NCBI GenBank assembly: GCA_015069185.1
Contig: SVJB01000001.1
Coordinates: forward strand, 62,001-126,000
Origin: Oscillospiraceae bacterium
Lineage (GTDB): Bacteria; Bacillota; Clostridia; UBA1212; UBA1255
Direction of reading: 5' to 3'
DNA: 64,000 bases
In this document: piece by piece, positions 26,596-34,648 of the stretch
Layout of the letters: each line of letters starts with the position of its first letter
Numbering within the stretch: the stretch's first letter is position 1
Notes under the pieces: generated by a model
The model's database searches: none
Told to the model about the DNA's origin: nothing
What the model saw: only the letters and a program-made list of their open reading frames with translations
Made by a program: the position numbers and the translations under genes

Positions 26596-28323
26596 ATGAA
26601 AAGAATAGTATGTTTATTGTTGTTATGCATACTTCTTATTGGGAGTATGATTGTGGTACAGGCGAGGGATCCTGAATATGATCAGGAATATCGCCCTCAG
26701 TTTCATTATACACCAAAGGCAAACTGGATGAATGATCCCAATGGCCTTGTTTATAATGAGGAAACAAAGGAATATCACATGTACTATCAATACTGTCAAA
26801 CACTAGAAGAAGATCAGAATAAAAAATATTGGGGACATGCAGTATCAAAAGATCTTGTACACTGGCAGGAGCTTCCTGTTGCAATAGGACCTGATGAACT
26901 TGGTAGTATTTGGTCTGGTTCAGCTGTTATAGATAAGAAGAATACATCAGGTTTATTTGATGATAAAACACCTGAAGGAGCTCGTATGGTAGCTCTCTTT
27001 ACGTATGCAGGCGGAGATAGCAAATATGGTTTTGAGAAAGTAGGACTTGCATACTCAAAAGATAATGGTTTGACTTGGACAAAGCATGAAGGTAATCCTG
27101 TTATAGCAAGTGTTGAGAATAATACTATTGTTTTTGATGGCGCATTTCGTGATCCAAAAGTAATTTGGTATGAGGATGATAGTTATGAGAATGGTGGTAT
27201 ATGGCTTATGGTCATTGCCGGAGGCGAGGCAAGAATTTTCACATCCGAAAACCTTATTGATTGGACATATAACAGTACAATGAAAAAAGCAGATGGGAAA
27301 GAAATACAATCAGAGTGTCCTGATTTCTATCCTCTTGAAGTTGAAGGTTCCGGTGGGAAAATCAAATGGGTATACAGTGCAGCCGGCAGAAGTTATTATG
27401 TAGGAGATCTGACTAAAGATTCAAATGGTTATTTCAGATTTACTGCGGATAACAACGAACAGGTTTTAATGAGATTACCAACTGATATGTATGCTGCACA
27501 AACATTTTTTAATGATCCTAAAGGTCGTAGAATTGCTGTGTATTGGATGTTGGATCTAAGCTCCAAAGAACAGAATAATTTAAATGAAAAGCTTTGGGAT
27601 GGTTGTCAATCTTTGCCTCTTGAGATGAAGCTTGTGCAAACTGATGACGGTCATGAACTTAGAGTATATCCTGTTGAAGAACTTGACTCTTTGATAAGTG
27701 ACAAGTTATTATTTGAATCATCCGGCGATGTTGTAAATGGACAGTATGATAAACTCCAGAACGTAACAGGAGAAAATCTATATATAGAGATTGAACTTCA
27801 GCCAGGAAGTGCTAAATATTTCGATATATATGTACGTGAAGGTGGGGAAGAAAAGACATTAATCAGATATAATAAGAATGCAGGTACAGTGACTATCATT
27901 CGTCGTGACTCAGGTGCTTTTGTGAAAGATAATGTGTCAGTGCAGACAGATCTTAATAGTGATGGTAATATTAAACTGAAAATATATGTAGATACATCCG
28001 TAGTAGATGTTTTCACAGACACAGGTGCATATATACAGGGTCTTATATTCCCGGCAAAGACATCTACCGGTTTACATATGGAAACAAAGAATGGAGATAT
28101 GACGGTTAAATCCATAAAGATTTATGAAATGAACTCTGCATGGGATGAGGTATCTATTAATGATGATACAGCAACTCATGAGCCTGATGATACAAATGAT
28201 GATGCTAACGATGGTTTTCCTGTTTTGTATATAATATTAATTATTGCAGGTGCTATAGTGATTGTAGCTATTATAGTTATCGTGATGTGTATAGTTGTAA
28301 AGAAGAAGAGAGGAATATTATGA
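26596..28323 (+). CDS. GH32 fructan hydrolase, secreted and membrane-anchored
   Basis: 575 residues. The signal peptide (1-23, cleavage near VVQA) is followed by GH32: Asp47 in ANWMNDPNG, FRDPKVIWYEDDS, and SECPDFYPLEV as the acid motif. The C-terminal sandwich (about 370-520) is followed by an acidic linker (THEPDDTNDDAND). A single membrane segment (about 542-567, VLYIILIIAGAIVIVAIIV) precedes a VVKKKRGIL tail. The enzyme should face outward, held at the membrane. It lies 24 bases after the cytoplasmic GH32, and its TGA overlaps the next start (ATGA). Likely an exo-acting fructanase or beta-fructosidase; mode not provable here. Confidence 0.92.
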   Translation: MKRIVCLLLLCILLIGSMIVVQARDPEYDQEYRPQFHYTPKANWMNDPNGLVYNEETKEYHMYYQYCQTLEEDQNKKYWGHAVSKDLVHWQELPVAIGPDELGSIWSGSAVIDKKNTSGLFDDKTPEGARMVALFTYAGGDSKYGFEKVGLAYSKDNGLTWTKHEGNPVIASVENNTIVFDGAFRDPKVIWYEDDSYENGGIWLMVIAGGEARIFTSENLIDWTYNSTMKKADGKEIQSECPDFYPLEVEGSGGKIKWVYSAAGRSYYVGDLTKDSNGYFRFTADNNEQVLMRLPTDMYAAQTFFNDPKGRRIAVYWMLDLSSKEQNNLNEKLWDGCQSLPLEMKLVQTDDGHELRVYPVEELDSLISDKLLFESSGDVVNGQYDKLQNVTGENLYIEIELQPGSAKYFDIYVREGGEEKTLIRYNKNAGTVTIIRRDSGAFVKDNVSVQTDLNSDGNIKLKIYVDTSVVDVFTDTGAYIQGLIFPAKTSTGLHMETKNGDMTVKSIKIYEMNSAWDEVSINDDTATHEPDDTNDDANDGFPVLYIILIIAGAIVIVAIIVIVMCIVVKKKRGIL

Positions 28324-31130
28324 AAAAAATTCAAAGGTTTGTTTTTATAGCAATTTTTATTTTGATAACAATATGTGCTTTGGTATATGCCAGTGCAGCG
28401 GAAGGAGATAATAACATGTCATATGAGTATATTACAAATATACAGCTTGTTGATGGACAGTTAAAAAAACTTGATGTTACTAAAGGTAATTATGTGATAA
28501 CAGAAGTTCCTTACTCTATGGAAAAGGCAGAATTTATTATTGATGCTGTAGATGGGACACAATTAACATTTAATAATAACGTAATTAATGCAGGAGAGAA
28601 AACAAGTCCTGTAGAGCTTAATCTTGGTAATACAGTATTTACCGTAAAAGCAACAAAAGATGGTAAAACAGAGAAGGTTATTATCACAGTTAAAAGATTG
28701 CAGGATCCTGATCTTTTATATAAAGAAACATATAGACCTCAATTCCATAATTCTCCTCAAATGTTTCTCATGAATGATCCCAATGGACTTATTTATAATG
28801 CAGCAACAAAGGAATACCACTTATATTATCAATATGCAGCAAACTTAATTCCAAATGAAGAAACAAAAGTATGGGCTCACGCAGTATCTAAGGATCTTGT
28901 ATATTGGGAGACTCTTCCCATTGCAATTTATCCGGATGAATTTGGTGAAGCGTACTCTGGTTCTGCTGTGATTGATTATAAAAATACATCAGGATTATTT
29001 GATGAAAACACACCGCCGGAAGCAAGAATGGTTTTATTCTATACATCCTACTCAGGAAAGTTTGGTAATGGCGCATATGGTGATCAATGTCAGAGCATGG
29101 CATATTCTTTAGATAATGGTGTTACATGGATTAAATATGAGAATAATCCTGTTATAAAAAATGATAGAAATAAATATAGCGGTGGATTCAGAGATCCCAA
29201 GGTTATTTGGTACGAAGATAGCAGTTATGCTAATGGCGGTATATGGCTTATGGTTGTTGCCGGTGGAGATGCAAGATTATTTACATCGGAAAACCTTATC
29301 GATTGGGAATATAATGGCGTGCTTAGATATGAAACAAATGGTCCTATCAATACGGAATGTCCTGATTTCTTCCCGATGGCAGTAAATGGTGATCCTAATA
29401 ATATTAAATGGGTATACATGGGGTCAATATATAACGGAGGCAACTGTAGAGTTATATTTGCTGTAGGAGATTTTGAAAAGAGAGCAAATGGCAAATTTGG
29501 ATTTAAAGCTGATTTTTCAAAGAAAGATATATCTGTAAATGGTAATAATCAGGTTTATTCACAACAAACATTCTTTAATGATGCCAAAGGACGTCGTATA
29601 GCCATTAACTGGATATGGGATTGGGTTTCATTTGATAATTATGAGACAGGGAATGTTAAGAACTGGCTCGGTGTACATACTTTACCGGTAGAGCTGAAGC
29701 TTGTATATGAAAATGGTGAATATGATATACAACAGGTCCCTGTAGAAGAACTTAAGAAACTTAGATTTGATGAACCGATTTATAGCACAGAGAATAAGGT
29801 TGTTGCACCTGGTGATAAAAATATTTTAGATGGTGTTACAGCAGATCTTTATGAGATTGAAGCTACTTTTAATCCGGGTAATGCAACAAAATTTGGATTT
29901 AAACTTTGTGTTGGCAGTGAGCACCAAACTCTCGTATATTATGATGCTCAGGCAAAGCAACTTGTGCTTGACAGAACCAACTCCGGTATTGCAATGAGTG
30001 ATGGCGGTCCCGTTATGAAAGTAGATATGAATCCTACAAAAGATAATAAGATACAACTCAGAGTGTTTATTGATACATCAATCATTGATATTTACGGTAA
30101 CGATGGTATGGCTGTCATTAACACCCAGATATATCCTGGCACAGATGCTAAGAATATGGTATTTTTTACAGAAGGTGATAGTGTTACAATAGAATCACTT
30201 AATATTTATAAATTAGATTCAATTTATTTTAGTCAATTAAACGAAGAAGGAGATAACATGGTAGACGATAAAACACCTGTACCAAAAGATGATATTAAGA
30301 AAAGTAATAATAAAATGATACCGATTATTATTGCGATTGTTGTGTGTGTATTAGTAATAGCAGGAATTATTATTGTAATTACATTAAAAAATAAAGGAAA
30401 TAATAATCCAACACCAACTATTTCACCATCAATTGCACCGACAGCTACTGATGATAATGGTACAGATAAGAAAACAACTATGTTTGAGTTACCTGCTAAT
30501 GCTCGTGGTAAAGCCTTCTGGGAAGACAAGAAAATGGCAATACTAGGTGATAGCATTACAGCTATGAATGGATTTCAAAGTTTACTCAGAGAACTGACAG
30601 ATTTGAAATTCATATATAATAATGACAGATACGCAATCAGCGGTACACAGCTTACGGGTACTACGATGCCATTTACAGAAAGAGCTCCGGAAATAACAAA
30701 AAGTGCAGGAGTTATTATGGTATTTGGCGGTACAAATGATTTCCATGTAGGTGCACCTCTGGGAACTATTAATGATCCTGCCGGTACAGATACATTCTAC
30801 GCTGCTTTGAGAAAAGTGTGTGAATCATTCAAACAAACTCATCCTGATGCAGTAGTATTCTTTGCGACTCCACTGCAAAGATCACATGCTCCCGGAAACG
30901 GTTCGACAGAAGGCATTAATGCTGCAGGTCTCACTCTTGAAGACTATGCGAATGCAATTATAAATATATGTACTGAGTTTGAATATCCTGTACTTGATTT
31001 ATATCATACAAGTCAAATTACTAAAGAAACAGCAGATAATTATCTGTTTGATGGATTACATCCAAATACTGAGGGCTTTGCTGTTCTTGGTAAAGAAATT
31101 GCAAAATTTATGTGTCCTGACGAGGTTTAA
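28320..31130 (+). CDS. GH32 fused through a membrane segment to an SGNH esterase
   Basis: 936 residues from ATG 28320 (AGAGAGGA upstream); a longer start at 28287 is rejected. Order: signal peptide (1-27), cadherin-like beta-sandwich (about 30-130, ending VTVKR-like), GH32 with Asp153 in FLMNDPNG, GGFRDPKVIW and TECPDFFPM, C-terminal sandwich to about 640, membrane segment about 666-690 (IPIIIAIVVCVLVIAGIII), KNKG, a Pro/Thr linker, and an SGNH domain (nucleophile Ser745 in LGDSITAMNG, GGTNDFH, LHPNTEG). With a cleaved signal peptide and a stop-transfer segment, GH32 would be outside and the esterase inside the cell, which is unexpected. An esterase could remove acyl groups from decorated fructans or sugars; substrate unknown. 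Confidence 0.88.
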   Translation: MKKIQRFVFIAIFILITICALVYASAAEGDNNMSYEYITNIQLVDGQLKKLDVTKGNYVITEVPYSMEKAEFIIDAVDGTQLTFNNNVINAGEKTSPVELNLGNTVFTVKATKDGKTEKVIITVKRLQDPDLLYKETYRPQFHNSPQMFLMNDPNGLIYNAATKEYHLYYQYAANLIPNEETKVWAHAVSKDLVYWETLPIAIYPDEFGEAYSGSAVIDYKNTSGLFDENTPPEARMVLFYTSYSGKFGNGAYGDQCQSMAYSLDNGVTWIKYENNPVIKNDRNKYSGGFRDPKVIWYEDSSYANGGIWLMVVAGGDARLFTSENLIDWEYNGVLRYETNGPINTECPDFFPMAVNGDPNNIKWVYMGSIYNGGNCRVIFAVGDFEKRANGKFGFKADFSKKDISVNGNNQVYSQQTFFNDAKGRRIAINWIWDWVSFDNYETGNVKNWLGVHTLPVELKLVYENGEYDIQQVPVEELKKLRFDEPIYSTENKVVAPGDKNILDGVTADLYEIEATFNPGNATKFGFKLCVGSEHQTLVYYDAQAKQLVLDRTNSGIAMSDGGPVMKVDMNPTKDNKIQLRVFIDTSIIDIYGNDGMAVINTQIYPGTDAKNMVFFTEGDSVTIESLNIYKLDSIYFSQLNEEGDNMVDDKTPVPKDDIKKSNNKMIPIIIAIVVCVLVIAGIIIVITLKNKGNNNPTPTISPSIAPTATDDNGTDKKTTMFELPANARGKAFWEDKKMAILGDSITAMNGFQSLLRELTDLKFIYNNDRYAISGTQLTGTTMPFTERAPEITKSAGVIMVFGGTNDFHVGAPLGTINDPAGTDTFYAALRKVCESFKQTHPDAVVFFATPLQRSHAPGNGSTEGINAAGLTLEDYANAIINICTEFEYPVLDLYHTSQITKETADNYLFDGLHPNTEGFAVLGKEIAKFMCPDEV

Positions 31131-31151
31131 TAGAAGGAAAGGAAATTTGAT

Positions 31152-32972
31152 ATGAAAAGATTAAGAAGAATGGTATTTTCAATGGCATTACTTGCATTAA
31201 GTGTTCTTTTATTGGTGTCGTGTGCAAAAGACTCCACAAGTAATCCGCCAAAAACATCTGATACTCCTACAAAGGATTTGAATGCAGAGTTTACTGACAC
31301 AATATCCGGTGTTCAGGCAGATGAAAATAAGTTTATGAATATTTCTATTGTAGATGAAGGTGTAGATATTTATGCATACGAAGAGGGCCAGACATGGGGA
31401 TATAGATATGGCCCGTCTATGATTAATTATGCGGATGGCACTATGGATGCATGGTTTGCTGCTCCGGGTGCATGTGGTCCTTGGGATTATTTTACATACA
31501 GACATTCTGATGATGGTGTTTCATGGTCAGATGAGAAGGTTGTATTACAACCTCTGCCGGAAACAATGGATTATGCATCAGTATGTGATCCTGGCCTCGT
31601 ATATTTTGGTGGATATTACTATATGGGATACACATCAACTATACATAATGGCGGCGTATGTAACAATGGTTTTGTAGCAAGATCAAAGAATCCTGACGGA
31701 CCATATGAAAAGTGGAATGGCTCAGGTTGGGGAGGAGAGCCGGCTCCTATTGTTTATTACACAGATGATGGCTCTGCCTGGGGTGCAGGTGAGATGAGCT
31801 TTGTAGAAGTTGACGGCACTCTGTATATTTACTACACATGGAAGACTCCTAATTCTAATACAACCAGAGTATCAATTGCTGACTCTACAAAAGAGAATTG
31901 GCCTGCTACAATGCAATATAAAGGTATTGCTATGGAATATAATATGGCGGATAATGAAGATTCAGCTGATGTAAAATACGTAGAGGATTACGGTAAGTTT
32001 ATCGCTATTAACACAACTAAACGTATGGGACCTGATAGCGCAATTCAGATCTGGGAATCTAATGATGGTATTACATTCTACAGAACAAATACATTAAAAA
32101 CTAATATTATTTATTATTGCCATAACGCAGGATTTATGTCTCGTCCAAACGGTCACATTAACTTAAATGATAAATTATATTTAGGCTACGCTTACGGTGG
32201 TACCAGTAACGACTGGGGTAAATGGAGTACAAGACTTCACGAATTTAAAATTACATTAGGTGATGCTATAGATACATCAGATGCTCAGAAGCCTAACAGA
32301 AAAGTAGATGTTGAGCATTGGACACGCGATCATGAATGGAATGTTGCGATTGCAACAAATAGTCTGCAACATTACGAAAAGTACTTATCACAGGGTAAGT
32401 TTGATATTGAATTATTTACTGTAGATACTACATTTAAAACAACAAAACTTACAGATTCAAAGGGCGTTGTATTTTCTGATTATGATACTTCTTTGATATC
32501 ATTTAAAGGATTTACTTGTACACCAAAGAAGACAGGTTCTACATATGTAACTGTTACATATGACGGATTATCTCATATATTTAAAGTAACAATTCTGGAC
32601 GATGAAGGAATCGTTAATTCTGCATATCCGCTTATGGTTGAGTTTAAATCTGCTCTGACATATGCATATGATGGTCCTGTGAAAATTAATGAAGATGGTT
32701 CTGTAACAATGTATGTATCAAACAGAAAAGAAAAGGTACAGCTCCGTGCTATGGCTCGATTTGATGACAGAAACTTTATGGAAATTTCTAACGGCGTAGG
32801 CGAATTTTTTGATGGCAAAAGATATATATATGATATCACATATACCTCATCTGATGAAAATATTGTGAGAGTTGCCAAGAACGGTGTTGTATCTGCAAGA
32901 AAAGTCGGTACTGCAACGGTTACAGTTAAATGTGGAGATTTTTCATACGATGTTAAGATTACTGTAGTATAA
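31152..32972 (+). CDS. GH43-like propeller lipoprotein with Ig-like C-terminal domains
   Basis: 606 residues. Signal peptide with lipobox LLLVSC, then a Ser/Thr/Pro linker. Residues about 60-370 have propeller features: YRYGPSMINYADG, FTYRHSDDGVSWSDE, SVCDPGLVYFGGYYYMGYTS (GH43-like Asp), and GAGEMSFVEVDGTLYIYYTW (possible acid Glu). The remainder holds beta domains, the last two resembling bacterial Ig-like (Big_2) folds (STYVTVTYDGL, and ITYTSSDENIVRV...GTATVTVKCGDF). It cannot be placed in a known GH family with certainty. It is last in the four-gene operon, 21 bases after the GH32-SGNH gene, and is predicted to sit on the outer face of the membrane. The substrate is probably fructan-related by context only. 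Confidence 0.7.
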   Translation: MKRLRRMVFSMALLALSVLLLVSCAKDSTSNPPKTSDTPTKDLNAEFTDTISGVQADENKFMNISIVDEGVDIYAYEEGQTWGYRYGPSMINYADGTMDAWFAAPGACGPWDYFTYRHSDDGVSWSDEKVVLQPLPETMDYASVCDPGLVYFGGYYYMGYTSTIHNGGVCNNGFVARSKNPDGPYEKWNGSGWGGEPAPIVYYTDDGSAWGAGEMSFVEVDGTLYIYYTWKTPNSNTTRVSIADSTKENWPATMQYKGIAMEYNMADNEDSADVKYVEDYGKFIAINTTKRMGPDSAIQIWESNDGITFYRTNTLKTNIIYYCHNAGFMSRPNGHINLNDKLYLGYAYGGTSNDWGKWSTRLHEFKITLGDAIDTSDAQKPNRKVDVEHWTRDHEWNVAIATNSLQHYEKYLSQGKFDIELFTVDTTFKTTKLTDSKGVVFSDYDTSLISFKGFTCTPKKTGSTYVTVTYDGLSHIFKVTILDDEGIVNSAYPLMVEFKSALTYAYDGPVKINEDGSVTMYVSNRKEKVQLRAMARFDDRNFMEISNGVGEFFDGKRYIYDITYTSSDENIVRVAKNGVVSARKVGTATVTVKCGDFSYDVKITVV

Positions 32973-32974
32973 AA

Positions 32975-33040
32975 AAGTCGGATTTTCTTACTTATAAGAT
33001 AAATTTTTCACTTATTAAAACGTTAATAAATGTGTAATAT
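32975..33040 (+). promoter_or_regulatory. fructan-locus promoter 4 (bipartite AraC-type site)
   Basis: Box 1 AAGTCGGATTTTCTT starts at 32976 and box 2 TTTTTCACTTATTA starts at 33004; 27 bases lie between TCG (32978-32980) and TCACT (33008). -35 TTATTA 33012-33017, -10 TAATAT 33035-33040, spacer 17. Box 1 starts only 3 bases after the previous stop codon, and no terminator intervenes. Confidence 0.7.
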
Positions 33041-33073
33041 ATTAACCATATAAAATAGAAAGGAAGAAGTATT

Positions 33074-34435
33074 ATGAAAAGAAAAAGTAATATGATAATA
33101 GCAATAACATTGTGTTTATGCTTAATGTCTGTTTTGTTTTCAGGGATATCTGTATCTGCTGACAGCGGTTTTGATACAAATATGACCGGATGGACAGCAG
33201 CTGATGGTACTACCTGGACCAATGACGAGACAGGATATTGGAATGGCAAATATGACGAAGATAGTTCTACATCCAACTATAAACACCTGGCAAAGAGTGA
33301 TACTGTGATCAGTCGTGATAAATCTTTCACATATGAAATACAGTATCAGTTTGATGGATATGGTGTAGGTCTTGCTTTAAATGTTGTTGACAGAAATAAT
33401 TTCTATGCAATTGAAATTAACTGCGACAAAAATGTTTATACTCCAAAAGTAGAAAATGGTACTTGGGGATTATTTGGACCAATGGAAAGTGTTGCTACAG
33501 ATGATCAAATTAGTAGCGAGACAGTTCATACGATGTTATTTGATTATGATGCATCTACCGGCGGTGCAAAGGTTTTCGTTGATGGCACAGAAACAATAAC
33601 ACTTGTATATGTTCCTGATTCAGCGTTTGGTAACTTAGGTCTGTACTATGAAGATGGTGAGGCAAGATTTATTAAGGCTACTTATACAGAAAAAGAAAGC
33701 GGAGAAGGTCCTGCTACTCCTACAACATCCTTTGAAACAAATATGGGTGAATGGTCTTCTGCAGACGGTAGCGAATGGAAAGAAACAGTTAATGGATACA
33801 GTTGTGTTGGTAGCTCAAGTGGCAGACATGTAGCTATGTCATCTATTGAAGTTGATGGTACAAAATCTTTTGAATATGAGCTTACATTTAAATATAGTGG
33901 ACATGGTGCAGGTATGGCATTTGCAGTGGTAGATGCGGCAAATGTAGCTGCGATTGAGATTAATAGAGAAAGTAGATTATATTTTCCTATACTTACTGAT
34001 GGTATTTGGGGTACATTCTATTCGGATGGTCAGAACTTATCATCTGCACAAATGGAAGCTGAATATCATACTCTTAAATTTATTTATTACGCACAGGACG
34101 AAGCTGCAGAGGTATATCTTGATGACGAACTTATGCAGGAAATTTGGTTTGACGATTCATCAGTGATTAGCGGTAAGCTTGGTGTACATCATGAAGATGC
34201 TACAGTTTACTATACAAAAGCTATTTATACTGAGATTGAGGATCCTACACCGGCTCCTACACAAGTACCTACAGCAACACCTGAAGCTACAGAAGTTCCT
34301 GCAACAGAAGTACCTGCTACAGATGCTCCGACAGAAGCACCTGCAAAGAAGGACGGCGGATGTGGATCTTCTTCAGCTATCGCACAGATAATGTTAATTT
34401 TAGGTGCAGCTCTTATTATAAAGAAAAAGAAATAA
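33074..34435 (+). CDS. two-module carbohydrate-binding-like surface protein with CGS C-terminal tail
   Basis: 453 residues. The signal peptide ends near ISVSADS. Two homologous beta-sandwich modules follow: GFDTNMTGWTAADG... (about 32-210) and SFETNMGEWSSADG... (about 218-390), sharing KSFxYE, the HTMLF/HTLKF strand, GNLGLYYED/GKLGVHHED and xYTE. They match the modules of the protein at 23587. A Thr/Pro/Ala linker with ATEVPATEVPAT repeats leads to the tail GGCGSSSAIAQIMLILG, a short hydrophobic segment and KKKK. That tail recurs in the protein at 39581. No catalytic domain; proposed fructan-binding surface protein. ATG 33074 has AAAGGAAGAAG upstream. Own fructan-type promoter and terminator. 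Confidence 0.75.
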   Translation: MKRKSNMIIAITLCLCLMSVLFSGISVSADSGFDTNMTGWTAADGTTWTNDETGYWNGKYDEDSSTSNYKHLAKSDTVISRDKSFTYEIQYQFDGYGVGLALNVVDRNNFYAIEINCDKNVYTPKVENGTWGLFGPMESVATDDQISSETVHTMLFDYDASTGGAKVFVDGTETITLVYVPDSAFGNLGLYYEDGEARFIKATYTEKESGEGPATPTTSFETNMGEWSSADGSEWKETVNGYSCVGSSSGRHVAMSSIEVDGTKSFEYELTFKYSGHGAGMAFAVVDAANVAAIEINRESRLYFPILTDGIWGTFYSDGQNLSSAQMEAEYHTLKFIYYAQDEAAEVYLDDELMQEIWFDDSSVISGKLGVHHEDATVYYTKAIYTEIEDPTPAPTQVPTATPEATEVPATEVPATDAPTEAPAKKDGGCGSSSAIAQIMLILGAALIIKKKK

Positions 34436-34463
34436 TTGATTTATTTATTGTTTTATATAATAG

Positions 34464-34493
34464 CCCATGTATTCCGATAATAGAGTACATGGG
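34464..34493 (+). terminator. terminator after the CGS-tail surface protein
   Basis: CCCATGTA and TACATGGG form an 8-bp stem with a 14-base loop, partly closed by a further TTC/GA pairing, followed by TTTTATTTATT. Confidence 0.7.
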
Positions 34494-34535
34494 TTTTATT
34501 TATTGAGGAAATGATATATAATTACTTCATGAAAT

Positions 34536-34601
34536 AAGTCGTTTTTTCTCTGAAAGGAAAATAATATTTCACTATTATAAGAATACTAATTGTAGTAATA
34601 T
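34536..34601 (+). promoter_or_regulatory. fructan-locus promoter 5 (bipartite AraC-type site)
   Basis: Box 1 AAGTCGTTTTTTCTC starts at 34537 and box 2 TATTTCACTATTAT starts at 34565; 27 bases lie between TCG (34539-34541) and TCACT (34569). -35 TATTAT 34573-34578, -10 TAATAT 34596-34601, spacer 17. Confidence 0.7.
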
Positions 34602-34648
34602 AAAATTACTACATAAAAAACGAAAGGACAAATTGTTGGTGCCATATT

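Noticed and set aside
28287-28319. Longer start for the GH32-SGNH gene
   Set aside because: It would place 11 charged residues before a clear signal peptide and overlap the previous gene; ATG 28320 has a ribosome-binding site and a normal ATGA overlap.
30400-30540. Separate internal start for the SGNH esterase domain of the GH32 fusion
   Set aside because: No Shine-Dalgarno sequence precedes ATG 30480 or ATG 30534, and the frame is continuous, so a single fusion protein is preferred.
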